DNA of 50,496 bases from UBA6168 sp964573725. Its GTDB lineage: Bacteria; Bacteroidota; Bacteroidia; Chitinophagales; Saprospiraceae. How positions within the stretch are numbered: position 1 is the stretch's first letter; each line of letters begins with the position of its first letter. The DNA is taken from NCBI GenBank assembly GCA_964573725.1, contig CAZNLJ010000036.1, forward strand, positions 1-50,496, given 5' to 3'. The position numbers were made by a program, and so were the translations under genes. Shown piece by piece: positions 33,846 to 41,511 of this stretch. The notes under the pieces are model-generated. The model searched no databases and was not told where the DNA came from. It saw only the letters and a list, made by a program, of their open reading frames with translations.

Positions 33846-34790
33846 ATGAACCCACTGCCACATGCCCTCCCCGTCCTGCTCGGCATGCTGTTCCTGCCGG
33901 GATATCCGACGGCCGCCGCCCAGGTGGCGGCCCGCCTCTCGCCGGAGGCGACGGAGATATGGGTCGGGCGCCCCTTCGATGTCACCTTGCAGGTGGCTTG
34001 TCCGGGCGGGACCGTCGTGCGGGTGCTCCCCCCTGCCACCGGACCCCGCGGACCCGAGCTGGTGTCCCGGCAGGCCTGGGATACCTTGTCGGCGGCGGAC
34101 GGCAGGCTGTCCCTCTCCTTGTCGCTGCAGTACATCGCCTGGGATACCGGTCGCATGGAGATCCCTCCCCTGGCCGTCCTGGCCGGAACCGATACCATCC
34201 ATACCGATGCGCTCAGCCTGAGCGCCGCCTTCCCGACGGTGGACACGACCTTGGCCGATATCAAGCCCATCGTCGCCGAACCCGCCCGGTGGGACGACTT
34301 CCTGCCGTACCTGGCCGGTATCGCCGGACTGGGCGCCGTCATATTGGCCACCCTCTACTTGCGGCGCCGGAGCCGGCGGTCCCGACCGGCGGCGGAACCC
34401 CTGCCGCCGCCGTTGCCGCCCCATGCCCAGGCCCTGCGGCGCCTGGAGGAACTGCGGCAGAAGCAATGGTGGCAGACCGGTCGGATCCGCGAATACCACA
34501 GCGAGTTGACCCATATCGTCCGCAGTTACATCGAGCAACGTTTCGATATCCCCGCCCTGGAACAGACGACCCCGGAAATATTGGCGCGATGGCTTCGGGA
34601 AGGACAGGACCCTTCCCTGGCGGGTAAGTTACGGAGCTTGCTGGAAACGGCCGACCTGGTGAAATTCGCCCAGGCGGAGCCGCCGGCCGATTTTCACGAA
34701 CGGGCCATGCTGTACGTCCGGGAATTCATTTCGGAAACCAAACCGGCGGAGCCGAACGAAGCCGGAACAACCCCGCAATCGGATGTTTGA
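33846..34790 (+). CDS. BatD-like membrane protein
   Basis: A 314-residue protein with a signal peptide (1-26, ending AAAQ), an extracytoplasmic beta-rich domain (about 28-150, RLSPEATEIWVGRPFDVTLQ), one membrane helix (about 153-172) and a cytoplasmic helical tail with EELRQKQWWQTGRIREYHSE. This matches the BatD-like proteins found beside the BatA-type von Willebrand protein in Bacteroidota aerotolerance (Bat) operons. The cytoplasmic part resembles DUF4381. It overlaps the next gene, BatA, by 8 bases, so co-translation is likely. Confidence 0.78.
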   Translation: MNPLPHALPVLLGMLFLPGYPTAAAQVAARLSPEATEIWVGRPFDVTLQVACPGGTVVRVLPPATGPRGPELVSRQAWDTLSAADGRLSLSLSLQYIAWDTGRMEIPPLAVLAGTDTIHTDALSLSAAFPTVDTTLADIKPIVAEPARWDDFLPYLAGIAGLGAVILATLYLRRRSRRSRPAAEPLPPPLPPHAQALRRLEELRQKQWWQTGRIREYHSELTHIVRSYIEQRFDIPALEQTTPEILARWLREGQDPSLAGKLRSLLETADLVKFAQAEPPADFHERAMLYVREFISETKPAEPNEAGTTPQSDV

Positions 34791-35781
34791 CGCACTCACC
34801 TTTCAATATCCCTGGATGCTGTGGGGGCTGCTCGCCCTGCCGCCGATGGCATGGTACCGCTGGCGATACCGGGGGATGCGCTTTCCGGCCATGACCTTTC
34901 CGGCCTTGCCGGCCGCTGCCGGACATCGTTCCGCCAGGTTGACGGCCTCCCGTATCCTGCCGGCCCTGCCGTTTCTCGCCATGGCGCTATTGGTGGTGGC
35001 CCTGGCCCGCCCGCAGCGGACCCTCCGGGAGGAGGTCATCCGGGGGGAGGGCATCGACATCTTCCTTGCCATGGACGTATCCAGCAGCATGCTGGCGCAG
35101 GACTTCCGGCCGGACCGTCTGTCCGTGAGCAAACGGGTCGCCATGGATTTCATCGACAAGCGTCCGCACGACCGGTTCGGCTTGGTCCTGTTCAGCGGCG
35201 AAGCCTTCACGCAGTGCCCGCTCACCGCCGACCACCGGGTGCTGGCCGCTTTCGTCGATGCCATCCAGTGCGGCATCCTGGAAGACGGTACGGCCATCGG
35301 AATGGGACTGGCCACCGCTGTCAACCGAATCAAGGACAGCCCCGCCGCCAGCAAGGTGATCATCCTGCTGACCGACGGCGTCAACAACGCCGGCTATGTC
35401 ATGCCCTTGACAGCGGCGGAAATCGCCCGCCAATACCAGGTCCGTGTCTACACCATCGGTGTCGGACAGGAGGGCGAGGCGATGACGCCCATCAGCCGGC
35501 GCAAGGACGGCCGCTATGTCTTCGGCCTGGCACAGGTGGAAATCGACCAGAAACTCCTCCGGGATATCGCCGACCTGACCGGCGGCCGGTATTTCCGGGC
35601 GACCAGCGCCGAAGGCCTCCAATCCGTGTACGCCGAAATCGACCAATTGGAAAAGACCACCGTCGAGATCACCACCGTCAAGCGCCATCAGGAACAATTC
35701 GCTCCCTTCGCCGCCTTCGCCCTCCTCCTGCTACTCCTGCACCGGGCATTCCGCCTGACCTGGCTCCGCACTTTCCACTGA
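34783..35781 (+). CDS. batA: BatA-type von Willebrand factor A membrane protein
   Basis: A 332-residue protein with two N-terminal membrane helices (about 10-24 and 58-76), a VWA domain (about 88-280) and a C-terminal membrane helix (about 308-322). The metal site is DVSSS (Asp98, Ser100, Ser102), with ILLTDGVNNAG holding the distal Asp. The order matches BatA. Bat proteins act with a MoxR ATPase and DUF58 protein in envelope or oxidative stress tolerance, but MoxR, DUF58, BatB and BatC are absent here, so the set is split or incomplete. Followed by an AT-rich spacer and an ECF sigma gene. Confidence 0.85.
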   Translation: MFDALTFQYPWMLWGLLALPPMAWYRWRYRGMRFPAMTFPALPAAAGHRSARLTASRILPALPFLAMALLVVALARPQRTLREEVIRGEGIDIFLAMDVSSSMLAQDFRPDRLSVSKRVAMDFIDKRPHDRFGLVLFSGEAFTQCPLTADHRVLAAFVDAIQCGILEDGTAIGMGLATAVNRIKDSPAASKVIILLTDGVNNAGYVMPLTAAEIARQYQVRVYTIGVGQEGEAMTPISRRKDGRYVFGLAQVEIDQKLLRDIADLTGGRYFRATSAEGLQSVYAEIDQLEKTTVEITTVKRHQEQFAPFAAFALLLLLLHRAFRLTWLRTFH

Positions 35782-35977
35782 CCGCACGCTTTGTACCCCC
35801 CCTGCCCAGTCGTTTCCCTTCCGCCACCCCCCTGTTTTCATTTTTTTTTGAAAATTAGAAACGTAATAAATCAAGGAACAAGGAACACTAACCACTAATT
35901 AACAATCTCTTATCCATAAATGGTATTTCAGCCACCCTTAGAAGTCTATTAGAAAATAATTTTGTTGACCCTTTTAG

Positions 35978-36009
35978 TTGGAAATAATTAAACAAAAAAG
36001 ATACCTTTG
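35978..36009 (+). promoter_or_regulatory. Bacteroidota promoter for the orphan ECF sigma gene
   Basis: TTG (35978-35980), 21 bases, TACCTTTG (36002-36009). A complete consensus promoter, 41 bases before the sigma factor ATG and inside an AT-rich stretch (35830-36050). Confidence 0.75.
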
Positions 36010-36050
36010 TTTCACGAAATTCATACAAATCTTTACAAAACCGAATCGCC

Positions 36051-36584
36051 ATGTCAACCCAGGAGTTCAATTCCCGTTTCTATGAACTTTCGCCTGTGCT
36101 GAATGCCTTTGCGTACAACCTGACCCAAAACACGGAAGACGCCAAGGACCTATATCAGGAAACGGCTTTCCGGGCGATCGCCAATCGGGACAAGTTCCTT
36201 CCGGATACCAATTTCAAAGCCTGGCTCTTCACCATCATGAAGAACATTTTCATCAACAACTACCGGAAGAAAATGAAGTCCAACACAATCATGGACGCCA
36301 CCGACAATCTTTTCTACTTGAATTCGGGCGGGGATACCATCGAGAACGGCGGGGACGCAAGCATGTTAATGAAGGAGCTCAAAGCCTTGATCGACAAATT
36401 GGACGACTCCATCCGCATCCCCTTCCTGATGCACTACCAAGGATTCAAGTACCAGGAGATTGCGGACCACTTCAACCTGCCGCTCGGTACGGTCAAGAGC
36501 CGGATTTTCTTCGCCCGCAGGGAGTTGAAGACGGAAATCCGCAAGCGCTACCAATTCGTCGACGAGATGCTGCTGCGGGCCTGA
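36051..36584 (+). CDS. ECF RNA polymerase sigma factor (orphan)
   Basis: A 177-residue sigma-70 family ECF factor. Region 2 spans about 10-75 (NAFAYNLTQNTEDAKDLYQE; FKAWLFTIMKNIFINNYRKK), region 4 about 115-165 (SIRIPFLMHYQGFKYQEIAD; LPLGTVKSRIFFARRELK). The linker of about 35 residues has an NSGGDTIENGG stretch. No anti-sigma gene is adjacent, unlike the second ECF gene at 41512. A strong terminator follows. Bacteroidota ECF factors of this compact type are often regulated at transcription level; the consensus promoter suggests it is made under ordinary growth. Confidence 0.9.
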   Translation: MSTQEFNSRFYELSPVLNAFAYNLTQNTEDAKDLYQETAFRAIANRDKFLPDTNFKAWLFTIMKNIFINNYRKKMKSNTIMDATDNLFYLNSGGDTIENGGDASMLMKELKALIDKLDDSIRIPFLMHYQGFKYQEIADHFNLPLGTVKSRIFFARRELKTEIRKRYQFVDEMLLRA

Positions 36585-36654
36585 TTACGCCCCCGGCTTC
36601 CGCCCGACCCAGACACATACCCCAAGCCATCCCACATCAGCGAAATAGACCTAT

Positions 36655-36712
36655 AAGGCTATAGTCAGGTACTTTACCTTCCATTGGTAAGTCCGATACT
36701 ATAGCCTTTTTT
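36655..36712 (+). terminator. Intrinsic terminator after the orphan ECF sigma gene
   Basis: AAGGCTATAGT (36655-36665) pairs with ACTATAGCCTT (36698-36708), with an inner TTACC/GGTAA pair, followed by TTTTTT. It lies 71 bases after the stop. Confidence 0.85.
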
Positions 36713-37205
36713 AATTCCCTCCCGGCATCCTCGCCCAATTCCGCTTTCCGGTTCCTTCCGATGCCTTTCCTGCGCCGGCATCTTTCCGGCCGCGTCCATC
36801 GCCACGACCAAATGGATGTTGGCGGCAGGCCCTCCTACCGGTTCGGTGATAAAACATCCCCGGCCGTACGCGCCGCCCTCGGTCGACGCCCCCCGACCTG
36901 CCGGTAAATTGGACGGAACGGATGCCTGCCGCAAACCTGAGGCCCGCCCGTGCCCGCCGGTCGTGGGCGCTTAACGAAGCGCCTCGAGCAGCAAGAATGG
37001 TCGCCGGCGCAACAGGAACGGGTCTTGCCGGATGCTTCCCGTCCATTTTTTTTTCTCAGTCGACCGCTGTTTTTTTTATTTTATTTCACAATTCAAAAAC
37101 AAAATACTGCTATATTGTTTTTTAATCTATTGATTTTTATTGATTTAAATATTTTATTTTACAAAAAATATTTTATTTAAAAATTCACAATGACCCTTTT
37201 TTGTC
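36713..37205. other. Non-coding stretch, GC-rich then AT-rich
   Basis: 36713-37040 is GC-rich with only Arg/Gly-rich shadow frames. 37040-37205 is strongly AT-rich with T and A runs. I see no gene. It leads into the repeat array that starts after the promoter at 37206. Confidence 0.5.
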
Positions 37206-37237
37206 TTTGTCAGATGCAAAGTACTGTCGCACATTTG
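37206..37237 (+). promoter_or_regulatory. Possible promoter reading into the repeat array
   Basis: TTTG (37206-37209), 20 bases, CACATTTG (37230-37237); the -7 differs from TAnnTTTG by one base. The predicted start near 37243 precedes the first repeat by about 110 bases. All four hairpin/U-tract elements but one point the same way. Confidence 0.5.
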
Positions 37238-37351
37238 TATCGTGATTAGTGAGTACAGCGGGATTCGGTCGGAGTGGAGAAGGAAAAAGCGGGGCAAGCG
37301 ACCGGACGGAGAGACAAGCAGTCGGTGAAAGCACCGGCCACGGAATTGAAA

Positions 37352-37373
37352 ATGTTCATGGGATTATAATTTG
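37352..37373 (+). repeat. Repeat copy 1 of 4
   Basis: ATGTTCATGGGATTATAAT followed by TTG. It can be read as ATG-TTC-ATG-GGA-TTA-TAA. Followed at 37386-37425 by an 11-bp stem (CGTCCCGGCTG/CAGCCGGGACG) and GGCTGTTTTTT. Confidence 0.85.
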
Positions 37374-37392
37374 TTAATGGCCAGACGTCCCG

Positions 37393-37425
37393 GCTGAATC
37401 AGCCGGGACGGGCTGTTTTTTCCCT
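37393..37425 (+). terminator. Terminator after repeat copy 1
   Basis: CGTCCCGGCTG-AAT-CAGCCGGGACG, perfect 11 bp, then GGCTGTTTTTT on the plus strand. Confidence 0.8.
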
Positions 37426-37454
37426 GTCAAATTCAAATTCCGTACATCACTGAA

Positions 37455-37476
37455 ATGTTCATGGGATTATAATTTG
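37455..37476 (+). repeat. Repeat copy 2 of 4
   Basis: Identical to copy 1 over 22 bases (37455-37476). Followed 3 bases later by a hairpin of GGTAGTA-AACCCCC with GGGGGTT-CTACTATCC (two small bulges, 37479-37516). Confidence 0.85.
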
Positions 37477-37548
37477 TCGGTAGTAAACCCCCTGCAGAAC
37501 GGGGGTTCTACTATCCTTTGATCCCGCATCAAGATATGCGTCGGCCTG

Positions 37549-37577
37549 AAAAAAAGGCCGGTTAAAAGTAACCGGCC
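37549..37577 (-). terminator. Minus-strand terminator, probably of gpsA
   Basis: GGCCGGTTA (37556-37564) pairs with TAACCGGCC (37569-37577); on the minus strand the stem is followed by TTTTTTT (37549-37555). It would end leftward transcription from gpsA, 246 bases after its stop, so the gpsA 3' UTR would run antisense to repeats 3 and 4. Confidence 0.75.
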
Positions 37578-37589
37578 GTACACACGAAA

Positions 37590-37604
37590 GTTCATGGGAT
37601 ATTA
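37590..37604 (+). repeat. Repeat copy 3 of 4 (diverged)
   Basis: GTTCATGGGATATTAA: shares GTTCATGGGAT with the other copies, then differs, yet still reads ATG-GGA-TAT-TAA. Followed about 85 bases later by a hairpin (GCAATTTTT/AAAAATTGC with inner TCAACG/CGTTGA, 37691-37728) and a TTTTTTT tract. Confidence 0.7.
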
Positions 37605-37690
37605 ACGCTAATACAAAGATACAGATAAGACGTCTGTGATTAAAAACTCTACTTCTCTACAAAACATCAGGCTGACGCAAAATTATATCG

Positions 37691-37745
37691 CAATTTTTAC
37701 AAATCAACGGTTCGTTGAAAAATTGCTGTAAAATTCGTTTTTTTG
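37691..37745 (+). terminator. Terminator-like hairpin after repeat copy 3
   Basis: GCAATTTTT pairs with AAAAATTGC around an inner TCAACG-GTT-CGTTGA stem, then TGTAAAATTCGTTTTTTT. Confidence 0.6.
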
Positions 37746-37748
37746 GAT

Positions 37749-37769
37749 ATGTTCATGGGATTATGATTT
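37749..37769 (+). repeat. Repeat copy 4 of 4
   Basis: ATGTTCATGGGATTATGATT: one base differs from copies 1 and 2, changing TAA to TGA, so ATG-TTC-ATG-GGA-TTA-stop is kept. A terminator follows at once. Confidence 0.85.
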
Positions 37770-37770
37770 A

Positions 37771-37800
37771 AGAGTCGTGCCGTTTGCACGACTTTTTTTT
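37771..37800 (+). terminator. Terminator after repeat copy 4
   Basis: AGTCGTGC-CGTTT-GCACGACT (perfect 8 bp) followed by TTTTTTTT on the plus strand, just before the gpsA 3' end at 37823. Confidence 0.8.
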
Positions 37801-37822
37801 TGCCCGGCCGGGAATCCTGCCC

Positions 37823-38878
37823 TCATATGAAATCCACATCCACGAAGTACGGGTATCGCATGAGATAATCGATGGCCTGTTGGAGGTCATATCCTTCGTG
37901 CACCGACCGGTAGAGCATCTGGGTGATGGGGACATGCAGCTTCAGCTGGTCGGCCAGGTGTTTCGCGATGGCGAGGGTCCGGACTCCTTCGGCCGTTTCG
38001 GGCAGGGTGGTCATGATATCCGCCATTTGTTCGCCTTGTCCCAGCCGGTAGCCGAACGTAAAATTCCGGCTCCCCATGCTGGTGGCGGTACAGACGAGGT
38101 CGCCGATGCCGGCCGTCCCGACAAACGGTCGGGGGGAGGTCCCGAATGCCTTGCCGAAGTTGATCATCTCCATCAGTCCCCGCGTCAGCAGCAAGGACTG
38201 GATATTCTTCCCGAGCCCCATCCCCGCCAGCATACCGCTGCCGATGGCGATGATGTTTTTCAAGGCGCCTGCGAGTTCCGCACCCAATATCTCATAAGTC
38301 CCGAATACCTGGAAGTGCCGGCTACTGAGCATTTTCTTACCGAGGGCGATCACTTCGTCGAACTTGCTCCCGATGACGGTCGCCGTCGGTTGGCCATCCA
38401 GGATTTCATGGGCCAGGTTGGGTCCCGAAAGACAGCCGACCCGGACGACCACGCTTTCCTCCAGGATGACTTCGCTCATGGTCCGCACGTCCCGACGCGA
38501 AAGCCGTCCCTCCCGGATATCCTCCGATTCCAATCCGCCCAAATCGAACCCCTTGGTCCCATGTATCAGGATGTGATCCGGTCGCAGGAAGGGGGAAATC
38601 GCCTGCATGACCGACCGGAAGCCGTCCGAACTGACGATGGGAAAGAGGAGTCCGCAACGGTCGGCCAGTTCCTCGAGGTCCCCCGTCGCCGTCACCCCTT
38701 CCGGAAATACCGTTCCGTAGACCGGATGCCGGTGCTCGCGGTTGATATGGTCCACCAATTCCGGTTGCCTGCTGTACAAGAGTACGGGCGTATTGGCGGA
38801 CAGCAGGCTGGTCACCGCCGTTCCGAAACTGCCGGCGCCGATTACGCCGGCCCTGGTTGTCCTGTTTCCCTTTGTCAT
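37823..38878 (-). CDS. gpsA: Glycerol-3-phosphate dehydrogenase [NAD(P)+]
   Basis: Reduces dihydroxyacetone phosphate to sn-glycerol-3-phosphate for phospholipid synthesis. A 351-residue protein with the Rossmann motif GAGSFG (14-19), FPIVSSDGFRSVM, HGTKGFD, SGPNLAHEI, and the catalytic region LAGALKNIIAIGSGM with the conserved Lys. C-terminal GTAGIGDLVCTATS and SRNFTFGYRLGQG are typical. Cytoplasmic. The only gene on its side for 340 bases upstream (38879-39221), where I see no promoter match, RNA or gene. Confidence 0.95.
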   Translation of the reverse strand: MTKGNRTTRAGVIGAGSFGTAVTSLLSANTPVLLYSRQPELVDHINREHRHPVYGTVFPEGVTATGDLEELADRCGLLFPIVSSDGFRSVMQAISPFLRPDHILIHGTKGFDLGGLESEDIREGRLSRRDVRTMSEVILEESVVVRVGCLSGPNLAHEILDGQPTATVIGSKFDEVIALGKKMLSSRHFQVFGTYEILGAELAGALKNIIAIGSGMLAGMGLGKNIQSLLLTRGLMEMINFGKAFGTSPRPFVGTAGIGDLVCTATSMGSRNFTFGYRLGQGEQMADIMTTLPETAEGVRTLAIAKHLADQLKLHVPITQMLYRSVHEGYDLQQAIDYLMRYPYFVDVDFI

Positions 38879-39221
38879 GTCCCGACTTTATTGATGCGGC
38901 GGTCCCGAGGGATTCGGAAAAACGGGAACAACCCGCTTGTCCGGCTCATTTTTCCCCCAAACTCCAGCCCAAAACCACCCGATCCAACAGCGCCCCCCTT
39001 GTACGGGCAGCGCGCGATTCATCGTCCTTTTCCGGAAGTGCCTCCTTTCCTTCCGGGCAATCCCCCCTCGCAGGAACTTCCTTTCATCCCTCCGTTTTGC
39101 ACATGGGTACCGGCGTGCGGCCGCAAACCCTTGTGCTGTACCCGCACCCGCGGCATACCGCGTACCGCCCCGGCCGGGCAACGGAAACGGCATACCGACC
39201 GAAGCACCCTATCCGAAGCAT
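38879..39221. other. Spacer between the MFS gene and gpsA
   Basis: 343 bases, GC-rich, only shadow open frames. I see no terminator with a U-tract, no consensus promoter and no RNA gene. Confidence 0.5.
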
Positions 39222-40451
39222 TCAACGGGTTTCCAGCGGACGGCGACGCTTCAACCAGGCGTACCCGGCCCAGACCGCCACACTCATGGCGCCAAGCAGG
39301 TACCATAGCGCGGGGAACCCCCAACTTCCCGCAACCGCGAACCCGATGGACGGTCCGACGATATGGGCCACGGAAAACGTCATGGAATACAGCCCCATGT
39401 ACCGGCCGCGGTTGGCCTCCGTCGTCCGGCTCATGGCATAGGTATTGGCGAGGGGCATGTTGAGCATCTCCCCGAAGGAGAGCGCGACCATGGAAACCAC
39501 CGCCACGGAAAAGCCCATCGGGAAAAAATTGAACAGGACATAGGCGAGGCCGTACAGTACAACCCCCCAGCCCATGCCGTTCATCCGGTCCAGGCGTTGT
39601 TCGTAGGTAAAGATAAGCGGCATTTCCAACAGCACGATCAAGACACCGTTCAGGGCCATCAAGGCCCCGATTTCCTCCTCCCCCAGGTGGACCTCCTGGT
39701 TGAAGTAGACGGGCAGGGTGGTGATCATCTGCATGAATATGATACTGGCCAGGGTCGTGACCAGGAGGAAGACCAGGTAGGGTTTGTCGCGGTAAGGACT
39801 ACCGACCGGCGGGGACGGAACCGCCGGCGCCGGCGGTTCCGTCCCCGCCGGTGCCGGACGTTTCCTCTCCCGGAGGGCGGCGGCAAAGAAAGCACCTGCC
39901 GCGATGCAGGTCAGCCCGTCCACCCAAAACAACGAACGGTACCCGGCGGTAGCGATCAGCAGGCCGCCTACCGCCGGACCGATGGACCAGCCGAGGTTGA
40001 TGGCCATCCGGATCAGGGAGAATGACCGGGTGCGGTTGCCCGGTTCGCTGAAACGACCGACCGCCGTCATGGTCGCCGGCCGGAAGGATTCCGCAATGAC
40101 GCTCAACACCAGCACCGTCCCCCAGATCGCCCATTTGCCGTCGGTATAGCCCAACAGGACGAACAGCAACCCGCCCGCCACCAGCGAAGACCAGATCACC
40201 CGGAAATATCCGATCCGGTCGGTCAGGTGTCCGCCCAGGTAAGAACCGACCATGGAGCCGAACCCGAACAGGAAGGTCGTGACACCGGCCTCTTGCAAGG
40301 TGAATCCTTGCCTGGAAGTGAGGTAGATGCTCAGGAAAGGGATGACCATCGTTCCGCTGCGATTGATCAGCGTCACCACCGCCAGCAGCCAGATCGATAC
40401 CGGTAGTCCCTTATAGGCATCCCTGTACAGGGAGATTGTTCGTCTTATCAT
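39222..40451 (-). CDS. MFS transporter
   Basis: Start at ATG 40451 (MIRRTISLYRDAYKGLP) gives 409 residues; the frame upstream is Pro/Arg-rich shadow. Twelve membrane segments are visible in two halves. The MFS motif A after TM2 reads GGHLTDRIGYFR (74-84), and the antiporter-type motif near SLIRMAINLGWSIGPAVGG is present, so a drug/metabolite efflux-type (DHA1) transporter is likely. The central loop between TM6 and TM7 (about 194-222) is unusually Pro/Ala-rich and is encoded by a perfect 48-bp palindrome. Substrate unknown. Confidence 0.88.
   Translation of the reverse strand: MIRRTISLYRDAYKGLPVSIWLLAVVTLINRSGTMVIPFLSIYLTSRQGFTLQEAGVTTFLFGFGSMVGSYLGGHLTDRIGYFRVIWSSLVAGGLLFVLLGYTDGKWAIWGTVLVLSVIAESFRPATMTAVGRFSEPGNRTRSFSLIRMAINLGWSIGPAVGGLLIATAGYRSLFWVDGLTCIAAGAFFAAALRERKRPAPAGTEPPAPAVPSPPVGSPYRDKPYLVFLLVTTLASIIFMQMITTLPVYFNQEVHLGEEEIGALMALNGVLIVLLEMPLIFTYEQRLDRMNGMGWGVVLYGLAYVLFNFFPMGFSVAVVSMVALSFGEMLNMPLANTYAMSRTTEANRGRYMGLYSMTFSVAHIVGPSIGFAVAGSWGFPALWYLLGAMSVAVWAGYAWLKRRRPLETR
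39805..39852. repeat. Perfect 48-bp palindrome inside the MFS gene
   Basis: 39805-39852 equals its own reverse complement over all 48 bases (centre GGCGCC). It starts ACCGGCGGGG and ends CCCCGCCGGT. It encodes about residues 200-216 of the transporter's central loop. Confidence 0.95.
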
Positions 40452-40712
40452 TCCGTCGGCTTTAGGCTCCCGGCGGAAGGTTGGCGCCGTCGGAGCCGAC
40501 GGGATGTTCCCGCCGTCCTGCAAAATTAGGCACTTAGGCTGTCCGATGGGTTTATTTTTTGCCGGGGCGCAAACCGGGCGAACAAGCAGGCCGGCGGAGG
40601 GAAAAGCATGATTCCGGGCGGGCGGACCGCCTGGACGGTGGATGGCCGCGCACACAACCGGCGGCATCGGCGGATGCAGGCGGAGGGGCCGACCGGCACG
40701 GGCGGGGCCTGG

Positions 40713-41507
40713 TCACAAGTAGGCGCGCAGGGCGCGGGCCCTTCCGGCGAGAAAAGTATCGCCACCTGCCTGCAGGCTGTCGAGCATGGCGGCGGCGGCG
40801 GGCAAGTCACCGACCCGGAGATAAGCCAGGGACAGGTACCAACACGCTTGGTCGCGGTAAATGCCGGGCAGGGAAGCGGCAGCCTGCAGGTAAGGGACGG
40901 CGGGCAGGGCCTGTCCGGATTCCAGGTAGGCCATTCCGTTGAAGAAATTGGCGGAAGCGTGGTTCGGCTGCAGGGCCAGGAAACGGCCCAGGTGGCGGGC
41001 GGCCTGGTGGTAATCTCCCGCCGTATAGGAGGAAAGTCCCTCCCGGAGGGCTTCCTGCAGCCCCGGGGAAGCGGTGTCTCCCCGGTAGCTGAGCGGGACA
41101 TCACAGGGATAGGACGTGTAGTATTCCCGGAAAAGTTCCTCCGGAAGCGGGGGGGAGGCGGGCAGGAAAAGTTCCGACAGCAGGACGGCCAGGAGCAGCA
41201 GGACGGCCGCCGCGGCCGTCCACCTGCGCAACCGGAGCCTGGCGACGGCGAAAAGCCCCTGCCGGGCCGGCGGTGGCTGGAACGGCGGAAAGGCGAGGGT
41301 ATCAATATCAGGGGGCGCAGCGGAAAGCCCCGCCACGGCGGCGGTGCAAAGCGGACAATCCAACAGGTGGTTCTCCACCGACCAGCGGACCCCGGCAGGC
41401 AGCGTTCCGGCGAGGTATTGGCGGAGGGTCTCTTTATCCAGGCATTCCCTGCCCTGGAACAGCTGACTGGGTCTTGGTGCGGACATGGAACTTGGTTTGG
41501 TCATCAA
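40713..41507 (-). CDS. Anti-sigma factor-like protein with TPR domain
   Basis: A 264-residue protein. The N-terminal zinc-finger motif His47-x3-Cys51-x2-Cys54 (NHLLDCPLC) is the ZAS anti-sigma type. One membrane helix at about 96-115 splits it, so the N-terminus is cytoplasmic and the C-terminal part extracytoplasmic. The latter holds TPR-like repeats (about 155-260: AGDYHQAARHLGRFLALQPN, ANFFNGMAYLESGQALPAVP, YRDQACWYLSLAYLRVGDL). It follows its ECF sigma gene after 4 bases. The natural model is that it holds the sigma factor at the membrane and releases it on an envelope signal; this is inferred. Confidence 0.83.
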   Translation of the reverse strand: MMTKPSSMSAPRPSQLFQGRECLDKETLRQYLAGTLPAGVRWSVENHLLDCPLCTAAVAGLSAAPPDIDTLAFPPFQPPPARQGLFAVARLRLRRWTAAAAVLLLLAVLLSELFLPASPPLPEELFREYYTSYPCDVPLSYRGDTASPGLQEALREGLSSYTAGDYHQAARHLGRFLALQPNHASANFFNGMAYLESGQALPAVPYLQAAASLPGIYRDQACWYLSLAYLRVGDLPAAAAMLDSLQAGGDTFLAGRARALRAYL

Positions 41508-41511
41508 GGAT

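Larger units (their letters stand above)
37243..37800 (+). ncRNA. Candidate non-coding RNA array with four repeats and hairpins
   Basis: A 560-base stretch without ordinary genes but with clear order: repeat 1 and a CGTCCCGGCTG hairpin with U-tract; repeat 2 and an AACCCCC hairpin; repeat 3 and a GCAATTTTT hairpin with U-tract; repeat 4 and an AGTCGTGC hairpin with U-tract. A 7-bp stem (GTCGGTG/CACCGGC, 37321-37338, one GU pair) precedes repeat 1. It could be small RNAs, leader-type attenuators or micro-ORF units. No known RNA family recognised; plus-strand transcription is inferred from the terminators. Confidence 0.4.

Noticed and set aside
36711..37046. Small minus-strand gene of 111 codons
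   Set aside because: Arg/Gly-rich frame that overlaps the ECF terminator side, with no promoter or domain; treated as shadow.
37352..37769. CRISPR array
   Set aside because: Only four copies, with spacings of 103, 135 and 159 bases, and spacers containing terminators; no cas genes.
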